Origin: Rhizobium hidalgonense
GTDB taxonomy: Bacteria > Pseudomonadota > Alphaproteobacteria > Rhizobiales > Rhizobiaceae
Length of the DNA: 64,000 nucleotides
NCBI RefSeq assembly: GCF_002914525.1
Contig: NZ_LODW01000093.1
Span: forward strand, 226,359-290,358
Reading direction: 5' to 3'
Made by a program: the position numbers and the translations under genes
Shown here: positions 7,358 through 14,476 of the stretch, one piece after another
Layout of the letters: every line of letters begins with the position of its first letter
Position numbering within the stretch: the stretch's first letter is position 1
The notes under the pieces: model-generated
The model's input: only the letters and a program-made list of their open reading frames with translations
Database searches by the model: none
What the model was told of the DNA's origin: nothing

Positions 7358-8743
7358 TTATTTGTAGCAAACAGCCTTCACCGCATCGACGACTTCGCCG
7401 ACGTTCGGAAGCGCCAGCTTTTCGAGATTGGCGGCATAAGGCATCGGCACATCCTTGCCGGCGATCGTCAGCACCGGCGCATCGAGATAGTCGAAGGCCT
7501 GCTGCATGACGCGGGTGGCGATTTCAGTGCCGACGGAGGACTGCGGATAACCTTCCTCGACGGTGACCAGACGGCCGGTCTTCTTGACTGATTCGATGAC
7601 CGTTGGAAGGTCCATCGGGCGGATGGTGCGAAGGTCGATCAGTTCGACGTCGATGCTGAGCTTCTCCAGTTCGGCAACCGCCTTCGTCGCATAGGTCATG
7701 CCGATGCCGAAGGAGACGACTGTGACGTCCTTGCCCGGACGATGGATGCGGGCCTTGCCGATCGGCAGGACGAAATTGTCGAGCTTCGGCACGTCGAAAT
7801 GCTGGCCGTAGAGAATTTCGTTTTCGAGGAAAATGACCGGATTCGGATCGCGGATCGCCGCCTTCAGCAGGCCCTTGGCGTCGGACGCCGTGTAGGGCAT
7901 GACGACCTTCAGACCGGGAATGGCGCTATACCAGGCAGCATAGTCCTGGCTGTGCTGAGCGCCGACGCGGGCAGCAGCACCGTTCGGTCCGCGGAAGACG
8001 ATCGGAGCGCCCATCTGGCCGCCGGACATATAGAGCGTCTTGGCGGCCGAGTTGATGATGTGGTCGATCGCCTGCATGGCGAAGTTGAAGGTCATGAATT
8101 CGACGATCGGACGCAGGCCGGCCATAGCAGCACCGACGCCGACGCCGGCAAAGCCGTGCTCGGTGATCGGCGTATCGATGACACGACGGGCTCCGAATTC
8201 CTGCAGCAGGCCCTGGGTGACCTTGTAGGCGCCCTGATATTCGGCGACTTCCTCGCCCATGACGAAGACGTCGTCGCTGGCGCGCATTTCTTCGGCCATG
8301 GCGTCGCGCAGCGCTTCGCGCACCGTCATCGATACCATTTCGGTGCCGGCCGGGATTTCCGGATCGTTCGGAACGACGGCCTTCGGCTCGGCCGGAAGCG
8401 GCGCGGAAGCGGAGCCGGTATTGGTCGGCTTCTCTTCCTGGGCAACCTGCGGAGCGGCGGCTGCAGCCGGTTTGGCGGCGGAGATATCCGCGGCTGATTC
8501 GCCCTCCTGCAGCAGCACGGCGATCTTGGTGTTGACCTTGACGCCTTCGGTGCCGGCATCGACGAGCAGCTTGCCGATGACGCCTTCGTCGACGGCTTCG
8601 ACTTCCATCGTCGCCTTGTCGGTTTCGATTTCGGCAATCACGTCGCCAGAAGTGACCTTGTCACCTTCCTGCTTCAGCCATTTGGACAGCGTGCCTTCTT
8701 CCATCGTCGGAGAGAGGGCGGGCATGAGGATATCGATAGGCAT
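7358..8743 (-). CDS. pdhB: Pyruvate dehydrogenase E1 beta with N-terminal lipoyl domain
   Basis: This 461-residue protein has an N-terminal lipoyl domain (residues 1 to about 80, lipoyl lysine K43) and an Ala/Pro/Glu linker ahead of the E1-beta transketolase-like domain (from about 135, VSMTVREALRDAM). E1 beta pairs with PdhA to decarboxylate pyruvate and reductively acetylate lipoamide. The extra lipoyl domain is a known alphaproteobacterial peculiarity, and its first 50 residues are nearly identical to those of PdhC, which implies duplication from E2. It starts 15 bases downstream of pdhA. Confidence 0.97.
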   Translation of the reverse strand: MPIDILMPALSPTMEEGTLSKWLKQEGDKVTSGDVIAEIETDKATMEVEAVDEGVIGKLLVDAGTEGVKVNTKIAVLLQEGESAADISAAKPAAAAAPQVAQEEKPTNTGSASAPLPAEPKAVVPNDPEIPAGTEMVSMTVREALRDAMAEEMRASDDVFVMGEEVAEYQGAYKVTQGLLQEFGARRVIDTPITEHGFAGVGVGAAMAGLRPIVEFMTFNFAMQAIDHIINSAAKTLYMSGGQMGAPIVFRGPNGAAARVGAQHSQDYAAWYSAIPGLKVVMPYTASDAKGLLKAAIRDPNPVIFLENEILYGQHFDVPKLDNFVLPIGKARIHRPGKDVTVVSFGIGMTYATKAVAELEKLSIDVELIDLRTIRPMDLPTVIESVKKTGRLVTVEEGYPQSSVGTEIATRVMQQAFDYLDAPVLTIAGKDVPMPYAANLEKLALPNVGEVVDAVKAVCYK

Positions 8744-8758
8744 GGGTTCCCTCCCCGA

Positions 8759-9805
8759 TTAGAGCAGAATGTCGGTATAGAGCTCGGATGCATCCGGCTC
8801 CGGATCGGCCTGGGCGAAGTCGGCGCTGTCGGCGACGATGTCGCGGACATCCTTGTCGATCGCCTTCAAATCGTCTTCGGAGGCCCAGCCCTTTTCGATG
8901 AGGCGTGCCTTCACCTGTTCGATCGGGTCCTGCTCGGAGCGCATCTTCTGCACCTCCTCCTTGGAGCGATACTTCGCCGGATCGGACATGGAGTGGCCGC
9001 GATAGCGATAGGTCAGCATTTCGAGGATGATCGGGCCCTTGCCGGAGCGGCAATGTTCGAGCGCCTCGTCGGCCGCCGCTTTGACGGCGCGAACATCCAT
9101 GCCGTCGACCTGGATGCCGGGGATGCCGAAGCCGGATCCGCGCAGCGAGTAGTTCGACTGAGCCGTCGCGCGGGCGGTCGAGGTGCCCATGGCGTAACGG
9201 TTGTTTTCGACAATATAGACAATCGGCAGCTTCCAAAGAGCGGCCATGTTGAAGCTCTCGTAGACCTGGCCCTGATTGGCGGCGCCGTCGCCGAAATAGG
9301 CGATCGAGACATTTCCGTTGCCGCGGTAGTGGTTTGCAAAGGCAAGGCCCGTTCCGAGCGAAACCTGGGCACCGACGATGCCGTGGCCGCCGTAGAAATG
9401 TTTCTCTTTCGAGAACATGTGCATCGAGCCGCCCTTCCCGTGGGAATAGCCGCTGCGGCGCCCGGTCAGTTCAGCCATGACGCCGCGTGCTTCCATGCCG
9501 GTCGCCAGCATATGGCCGTGGTCGCGATAGGCGGTGATAACCTGGTCGCCTTCCTTCTGCGCCATCTGCATGCCGACGACGACAGCTTCCTGACCGATGT
9601 AAAGGTGGCAAAAGCCGCCGATGAAGCCCATGCCGTAAAGCTGGCCGGCCTTCTCCTCGAAGCGGCGGATCAATAGCATCTCGCGATAGGCCTTGAGCTC
9701 TTCGTCGCGATCGAAGTCGGCTACGGGGCCTCCATTCGATGCTTTGGCTGCCGGTTTAGCTGCAGTCTTGCGGCTGGAAACGGTCGCGGTCTTTCGCGGC
9801 GCCAT
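8759..9805 (-). CDS. pdhA: Pyruvate dehydrogenase E1 alpha
   Basis: This 348-residue protein is the thiamine-diphosphate-binding subunit of pyruvate dehydrogenase E1. The ThDP/Mg motif GDGAANQGQ (residues 172-180) ends about 20 residues later in ENN. The YRGHSMSDPAKYR loop corresponds to the phosphorylation-loop region of mitochondrial E1 alpha. A basic Ala/Lys-rich N-terminal extension of roughly 28 residues precedes the core. A good ribosome binding site (AGGGAGGG) lies just before the ATG and forms part of an inverted repeat in the leader. It is the first gene of pdhA-pdhB-pdhC. Confidence 0.97.
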   Translation of the reverse strand: MAPRKTATVSSRKTAAKPAAKASNGGPVADFDRDEELKAYREMLLIRRFEEKAGQLYGMGFIGGFCHLYIGQEAVVVGMQMAQKEGDQVITAYRDHGHMLATGMEARGVMAELTGRRSGYSHGKGGSMHMFSKEKHFYGGHGIVGAQVSLGTGLAFANHYRGNGNVSIAYFGDGAANQGQVYESFNMAALWKLPIVYIVENNRYAMGTSTARATAQSNYSLRGSGFGIPGIQVDGMDVRAVKAAADEALEHCRSGKGPIILEMLTYRYRGHSMSDPAKYRSKEEVQKMRSEQDPIEQVKARLIEKGWASEDDLKAIDKDVRDIVADSADFAQADPEPDASELYTDILL

Positions 9806-9812
9806 TCAACCC

Positions 9813-9855
9813 TCCCTATGGGTTTGTCGTTTCTCGGTGGCGCGTACCATAGGGA
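9813..9855 (-). promoter_or_regulatory. Inverted repeat in the pdhA leader overlapping its RBS
   Basis: On the minus strand the pdhA leader contains TCCCTATGG at 9855-9847 and its perfect complement CCATAGGGA at 9821-9813, separated by 25 bases. The downstream arm contains most of the AGGGAGGG ribosome binding site, which lies a few bases before the pdhA ATG at 9805. If the arms pair in the mRNA they would mask the site. The repeat is seen directly; a regulatory role is inference. Confidence 0.4.
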
Positions 9856-9928
9856 AGAAATATGACCACAGCAATGCCATAATTGCATGGCTCGTATTCG
9901 GCACTAAATTATTGGAAACACACGAGAA

Positions 9929-9961
9929 ATTCCAATTAACTGAATTCCGGTTAATTGGAAT
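9929..9961. repeat. AT-rich palindrome spanning the ftsB stop codon
   Basis: ATTCCAATTAA (9929-9939) and its exact complement TTAATTGGAAT (9951-9961) flank an 11-base spacer. The right arm holds the ftsB TAA stop and the last codons. With so few GC pairs and no clear T-run behind it, this is a poor rho-independent terminator. A protein-binding site or an mRNA 3' stem are alternatives. It lies about 125 bases upstream of the pdhA start. Confidence 0.4.
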
Positions 9962-10271
9962 AATGGTTGAATATGACGATCTCGTCCGCGCGCGACATAT
10001 TGAGCTGATAGCGCGCTTTTTCGTCCAGCATATCCTTGTCGAGCGAGCCATCACTCAGCAGCGCGACCTGATTTTCAAGATGTTCGCGCTTTGCCTTCAA
10101 GATCGCAAGCTCTTTTTCACGCGCGAGACGCTGATGCTCGAACGTTTCCGTTGCGCGCAGACCGTAATCGCCGTGAATGCAATGATAACCGAAATAGGAA
10201 AGGAAGGCGACCGTCATAGCCGGAATGACGAAGCGGCCGATCTTTCTCTTCTTATGATGCTTTGTCCACAT
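9951..10271 (-). CDS. ftsB: Cell division protein FtsB (DivIC-type septum formation initiator)
   Basis: This 106-residue protein has a short basic cytoplasmic tail, one membrane helix (FVIPAMTVAFLSYFGYHCI, about residues 14-32) and a periplasmic coiled coil (about 45-75, EHQRLAREKELAILKAKREHLENQV). This architecture is that of FtsB/DivIC, which joins FtsL and FtsQ in the divisome. The conserved DMLDEKARYQLNMSRADE stretch after the coil is typical of rhizobial members. Gene order eno-ftsB-pdhA is the usual alphaproteobacterial arrangement. It starts about 135 bases downstream of the eno stop. Confidence 0.85.
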   Translation of the reverse strand: MWTKHHKKRKIGRFVIPAMTVAFLSYFGYHCIHGDYGLRATETFEHQRLAREKELAILKAKREHLENQVALLSDGSLDKDMLDEKARYQLNMSRADEIVIFNHYSN

Positions 10272-10354
10272 ACACGCATGCTCTTGAACGCATTACCAAT
10301 TCGTTCAGCATAACGCGCAGAGATTAACCGTTCATTGACCGTAACCGCCGGCAA

Positions 10355-10383
10355 TAAAAAACCCGCGCCGGTGAGGCGCGGGT
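10355..10383 (-). terminator. Rho-independent terminator of eno
   Basis: A GC-rich hairpin, ACCCGCGCC (10361-10369) pairing with GGCGCGGGT (10375-10383), is followed on the minus strand by a run of T (the A-run at 10355-10360). It begins 24 bases beyond the eno stop. Confidence 0.85.
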
Positions 10384-10406
10384 GAAGTCGTCGAAAGCAG
10401 ATTCGA

Positions 10407-11681
10407 TCAGCCGCGGATGATCGAGCGGCCGGCATACTGAGCCTGCGGGCCGAGGCCCTCCTCGATGCGGATCAGCTGGTTGTACTTGGCAAGACGGTCG
10501 GAACGCGACAGCGAGCCGGTCTTGATCTGGCCGCAGTTGGTGGCGACTGCGAGGTCGGCGATGGTTGAATCTTCGGTCTCGCCGGAGCGGTGCGACATGA
10601 CGGCGGTGTAGGCTGCCTTGTGCGCCGTGTTGACGGCGTCGAGAGTTTCCGTCAGCGAGCCGATCTGGTTGACCTTGACGAGGATCGAGTTGGCGACACC
10701 CATGCGGATGCCATCGCGAAGACGGGCGGAGTTGGTGACGAAGAGATCGTCGCCGACGAGCTGGGTCTTCTTGCCGGTCAGGTCGGTCAGCGTCTTCCAG
10801 CCGTCCCAATCGTCTTCGGCCATGCCGTCTTCGATCGAGATGATCGGATACTTGGCGGCGAGTTCGGCGAGATATTCGGCCATGGCGCCAGATTCGAGCG
10901 TGCGGCCTTCCCCTTCGAGAACGTATTTGCCGTCCTTGAAGAACTCGGTCGAGGCGCAATCGAGGCCGAGGTAGATGTCCTCGCCCGGCTTATAGCCGGC
11001 TTTCTCGACCGACTTCATGATGAAGTCGAGGGCTTCCGAAGCGCTCTTCAGGCCCGGTGCGAAACCGCCTTCGTCGCCGACATTGGTGTTGTGGCCCTGG
11101 GCGGCGAGTTCCTTGCGCAGCGTATGGAAGACTTCCGAGCCCATGCGCACGGCTTCAGCAATGGTGTCGGCGCCGACCGGAAGGATCATGAATTCCTGGA
11201 AATCGATCGGGTTGTCGGCATGGGCGCCGCCGTTGATGATGTTCATCATCGGCACCGGCAGGAGGCTGGCGGAAGCGCCACCGACATACCGATAGAGCGG
11301 CAGGCCGGAGGCCTGGGCGGCAGCCTTGGCGACGGCGAGCGAGACGCCGAGAATGGCGTTGGCGCCGAGGCGCGACTTGTTCGGCGTGCCGTCCAGCTCG
11401 ATCATGATGTTGTCGATCTGGATCTGGTTTTCGGCGTCGATGCCGCCGATTGCGTCGAAGATCTCGGTATTGGCGGCATCGACCGCCTTCTGGACGCCCT
11501 TGCCGAGGTAGCGCTTGCCGCCGTCGCGCAGCTCGACCGCCTCATGCGCGCCGGTGGAAGCGCCCGAGGGAACGGCCGCGCGGCCCATGTTGCCGTCTTC
11601 GAGATAGACATCGACTTCGACGGTGGGGTTACCACGGCTATCGAGAATCTCGCGGGCGATAATATCGGTGATTGCAGTCAT
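10407..11681 (-). CDS. eno: Enolase
   Basis: This 424-residue protein is phosphopyruvate hydratase, interconverting 2-phosphoglycerate and phosphoenolpyruvate. It carries the family sequences GNPTVEVDV, SGASTGAHEA, the metal-binding IEDGMAEDDWDGW, and GDDLFVTN. Near the C-terminus, VMSHRSGETEDSTIADLAV is the enolase signature. Length is normal. It is followed by a strong terminator, so it is largely insulated from ftsB. The gap of about 140 bases to kdsA holds its promoter region. Confidence 0.98.
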   Translation of the reverse strand: MTAITDIIAREILDSRGNPTVEVDVYLEDGNMGRAAVPSGASTGAHEAVELRDGGKRYLGKGVQKAVDAANTEIFDAIGGIDAENQIQIDNIMIELDGTPNKSRLGANAILGVSLAVAKAAAQASGLPLYRYVGGASASLLPVPMMNIINGGAHADNPIDFQEFMILPVGADTIAEAVRMGSEVFHTLRKELAAQGHNTNVGDEGGFAPGLKSASEALDFIMKSVEKAGYKPGEDIYLGLDCASTEFFKDGKYVLEGEGRTLESGAMAEYLAELAAKYPIISIEDGMAEDDWDGWKTLTDLTGKKTQLVGDDLFVTNSARLRDGIRMGVANSILVKVNQIGSLTETLDAVNTAHKAAYTAVMSHRSGETEDSTIADLAVATNCGQIKTGSLSRSDRLAKYNQLIRIEEGLGPQAQYAGRSIIRG

Positions 11682-11822
11682 GGGTTCTTCCTGCTCGGTG
11701 GGTGATCAATCATTCGAAGCCTGTCATAATCGAAGGCGGGCAAATTACAATGGCGCATTGCGACGCCATCGACCTGCGTGTCTGATCGTCGCTATAGCAC
11801 GAACATGTCAGGCTTTTGACTG

Positions 11823-12668
11823 TCAGGCCTTGGCGACAGCATCGAAGGCGAGCAACTTTTCCAGCAGCCGCGGCATGTCCTTGAGATAGACCATGTTCGG
11901 GCCGTCGGACGGTGCGTTGTCCGGGTCCTGGTGGGTTTCAACGAAAACGCCGGCAATTCCGGTCGCCACCGCTGCGCGCGCCAGCGTTTCGACGAATTCC
12001 CGCTGACCGCCGGAGGAATCGCCCTGCCCGCCGGGCTGCGCGACGGAATGGGTCGCATCGAAAACGACGGGGGCGCCCATCGACGCCATGATCGGCAGTG
12101 AGCGCATATCGGAAACCAAAGTATTGTAGCCGAAGGAAGCGCCGCGCTCGCAGAGCAGTACGTTCGGATTGCCGCTGGCGTTGAGCTTCTTCAGGACGTT
12201 CTTCATTTCCCAGGGAGCCAGGAACTGTCCCTTCTTGACATTGACGGCACGGCCGGTCTCGGCAGCGGCGATCAGAAGGTCGGTCTGACGGCAGAGGAAG
12301 GCCGGAATCTGCAGGACATCGACCACCTTTGCCACTTCGGCGCATTGTTCGGCGGTGTGAACGTCGGTCAGGACCGGAAAGCCGAATTCCTTCTTGAGAT
12401 CGGCAAAGACCTGCATGCCCTTTTCAAGCCCGATGCCGCGCTCGGCCGACAGCGAAGTCCGGTTCGCCTTGTCGAAGGAACTCTTGTAGACGAGGCCGAT
12501 GCCGAGCTTGGCGCAGAGCTCCTTCAGCGTCCCGGCAACCATGAAAGCGTGGTCGCGGCTCTCCATCTGACAGGGGCCGGCAATCAGCGACAGGCGGCCA
12601 GCATTGGAAAAGGTGACCTGGCCTGCGCCCTCGCCGATCCTGACTTCAGAATTCGTATCAGTGCTCAT
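11823..12668 (-). CDS. kdsA: 3-deoxy-8-phosphooctulonate synthase (KDO-8-P synthase)
   Basis: This 281-residue enzyme condenses phosphoenolpyruvate with arabinose 5-phosphate to make KDO 8-phosphate for the lipopolysaccharide inner core. Visible family motifs are LIAGPCQMESRDHA, YKSSFDKANRTS, VLTDVHTAEQC, and FDATHSVAQPGG close to the C-terminus. The PEP source, enolase, is encoded immediately downstream. The start overlaps the end of the VOC gene by 11 bases, which suggests they are co-transcribed. Confidence 0.96.
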   Translation of the reverse strand: MSTDTNSEVRIGEGAGQVTFSNAGRLSLIAGPCQMESRDHAFMVAGTLKELCAKLGIGLVYKSSFDKANRTSLSAERGIGLEKGMQVFADLKKEFGFPVLTDVHTAEQCAEVAKVVDVLQIPAFLCRQTDLLIAAAETGRAVNVKKGQFLAPWEMKNVLKKLNASGNPNVLLCERGASFGYNTLVSDMRSLPIMASMGAPVVFDATHSVAQPGGQGDSSGGQREFVETLARAAVATGIAGVFVETHQDPDNAPSDGPNMVYLKDMPRLLEKLLAFDAVAKA

Positions 12669-13560
12669 CGTGTTTCCTCGAAGGCGAAGAGCGTGCCTGC
12701 CCGGGCGCCGGCTTCACCAGAATGCGATTGTTCTTGCGCGTGTAGGTCACTCCGTTAGCAGCCAAATGCGCTTCTGTCACGGCAAGATCAGCGACGGCAA
12801 AGAGGATAGCCCGGCCGCGCAGGCCGCGGTCGGCGGATGAGACGGCGATCTCGAAATAAGCCTCCAGCCCTTCCGGCGTCATCAGGCTGATTTTTACATT
12901 CGACGCGGCGATATTGACGCCGAAACCGGTCTTCTCGACGGCCGATTGCGCTGCGGCAAGACCGACGAAGGCGGCGAATGCAGCGGGGTCCGGCGCGCAC
13001 AGCGCGATCTCGGCAATGCCTGTTGCGCCATTGGCATGCGTCTCCAGCGCGCCGCGATCGGCCGGCAAGGGATTGATACGCTGGCAGGTAAAGAGAAAGA
13101 AATCGGGCGCCCGCAGATCGCCCGCAAAAGCCAGTTTGAAGCTGCCGACGCTCTTGGAACCATCCGGCATTTTCATCGGCCGGCTGAATTGCAGCATCTC
13201 GCCGGCGCTCGATCCGCCGTCAGCGAAGCTCTTATGGTCGTGGCCGGCGTCCGCGGTGCCGAAAACCACCGCCGAAAGCCCCTCCTCGCCGCAACGGAAG
13301 CGGAAGGCCCGGTTGCGGGCGGTGAAGACATTGCCTTGCCGCGCCGACGCCTCGTTCTCCTCGACGCTCGCAATACCAAGCGGCTCCAGATAGGTCTTGT
13401 CGGCAAGGAAGACGCAGGCATTTTCCGTTCCGAAGGGATGGCGGGCATCGGCGGCAACGGTGAAGCCGAGCTTGCCCAGCCGTTCGCGGGCCAGATCGAT
13501 ATTGACGACGGGCAGCACGACATGATCCAGCGGGTGCGGTATGGCGGAATACTCGTTCAT
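12658..13560 (-). CDS. VOC-family (glyoxalase-like) protein
   Basis: This 300-residue protein begins with a vicinal-oxygen-chelate module (PLDHVVLPVVNIDLARERLGKLGFTV, with the metal-type His at about 12). It has an internal second module with TGIAEIALCAPDPAAFAAFVG, so it is a two-module glyoxalase-like protein. No substrate can be assigned. The C-terminal tail is basic and low-complexity (APGQARSSPSRKHDEH), which is partly a by-product of overlapping the kdsA start. It is transcribed away from lexA, so the 196-base gap upstream may hold both promoters. Confidence 0.75.
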   Translation of the reverse strand: MNEYSAIPHPLDHVVLPVVNIDLARERLGKLGFTVAADARHPFGTENACVFLADKTYLEPLGIASVEENEASARQGNVFTARNRAFRFRCGEEGLSAVVFGTADAGHDHKSFADGGSSAGEMLQFSRPMKMPDGSKSVGSFKLAFAGDLRAPDFFLFTCQRINPLPADRGALETHANGATGIAEIALCAPDPAAFAAFVGLAAAQSAVEKTGFGVNIAASNVKISLMTPEGLEAYFEIAVSSADRGLRGRAILFAVADLAVTEAHLAANGVTYTRKNNRILVKPAPGQARSSPSRKHDEH

Positions 13561-13695
13561 GATATCCCTCCCTCAAACGACAAAAGATGTGCGACAGCGC
13601 CACCCCCAAAGCAAGACATGTGTGCCAATCCGGCGAATGAAAATAAATATCTCAACGAGTTGGCGGCAAGTTTTACGGAAAATTAGCTACTTGCG

Positions 13696-13710
13696 GAACA
13701 CATATGGAAC
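13696..13710. promoter_or_regulatory. LexA/SOS box (alphaproteobacterial type)
   Basis: The sequence reads GAAC-N7-GAAC, the exact reverse complement of the alphaproteobacterial LexA target GTTC-N7-GTTC. It lies 47 bases upstream of the lexA ATG, and also in the divergent leader of the VOC gene. The presence of the box upstream of lexA predicts autorepression. Confidence 0.85.
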
Positions 13711-13721
13711 ATATAGTGTCT

Positions 13722-13736
13722 GTTCTGGATTTGTTT
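13722..13736. promoter_or_regulatory. Imperfect second LexA half-site pair
   Basis: GTTC-N7-GTTT is one base away from the consensus, in the opposite orientation to the perfect box and 11 bases downstream of it. It could be a weaker second operator. Chance similarity cannot be excluded. Confidence 0.3.
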
Positions 13737-13756
13737 CAATCAGGGGTCTGACGTCG

Positions 13757-14476
13757 ATGCTCACGCGCAAACAACAGGAGCTTCTCCTTTTCATTCATGA
13801 GCGCATGAAGGAATCCGGCGTTCCGCCGTCTTTCGACGAGATGAAGGATGCCCTCGATCTGGCCTCGAAATCCGGCATTCATCGCCTGATCACGGCGCTC
13901 GAGGAACGCGGTTTCATTCGCCGTCTACCGAACCGCGCCAGGGCGCTTGAGGTCATCAGGCTTCCGGAGGCCTATAGCCCCAGCATCCAGCCCCGGCGCG
14001 GCTTTTCGCCGAGCGTCATTGAGGGCAGCCTCGGCAAGCCCCAGCCGGTCGCCGCTCCCGCGCTTGTAAAACCCGTTGCTGACAACGGCAACTCGGTCTC
14101 GGTGCCGGTCATGGGCCGAATCGCTGCCGGCGTGCCGATTTCGGCGATTCAGAACAACACCCACGATATCGTCGTTCCGGCCGATATGCTTGGCTCCGGC
14201 GAGCATTATGCTCTGGAGGTCAAAGGCGATTCGATGATCGACGCCGGCATCTTTGATGGCGACACGGTGATCATCCGCAACGGCAGCACCGCAAGCCCAG
14301 GCGACATCGTCGTTGCCCTCGTCGATGACGAGGAAGCGACGCTGAAGCGCTTTCGCCGCAAGGGTGCCTCGATCGCACTTGAAGCGGCCAACCCGGCTTA
14401 CGAGACCCGGATCTTCGGACCTGATCGTGTCAAGGTGCAGGGCAAGCTCGTCGGCCTCATTCGCCGCTACCACTGA
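13757..14476 (+). CDS. lexA: LexA repressor
   Basis: This 239-residue protein is the SOS repressor and self-cleaving serine protease. The N-terminal winged helix (residues 1 to about 70, PPSFDEMKDALDLASKSGIHR) binds DNA. The cleavage site is Ala124-Gly125 in GRIAAGVP. The catalytic dyad is Ser159 (GDSM) and Lys197 (TLKRF). A long hinge of roughly 45 residues separates the domains, as in other rhizobial LexA proteins. The frame is open further upstream, but the ATG at 13757 is the family start and lies just downstream of the SOS box. The 3' end overlaps the convergent comEC-like gene by 20 bases. Confidence 0.97.
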   Translation: MLTRKQQELLLFIHERMKESGVPPSFDEMKDALDLASKSGIHRLITALEERGFIRRLPNRARALEVIRLPEAYSPSIQPRRGFSPSVIEGSLGKPQPVAAPALVKPVADNGNSVSVPVMGRIAAGVPISAIQNNTHDIVVPADMLGSGEHYALEVKGDSMIDAGIFDGDTVIIRNGSTASPGDIVVALVDDEEATLKRFRRKGASIALEAANPAYETRIFGPDRVKVQGKLVGLIRRYH

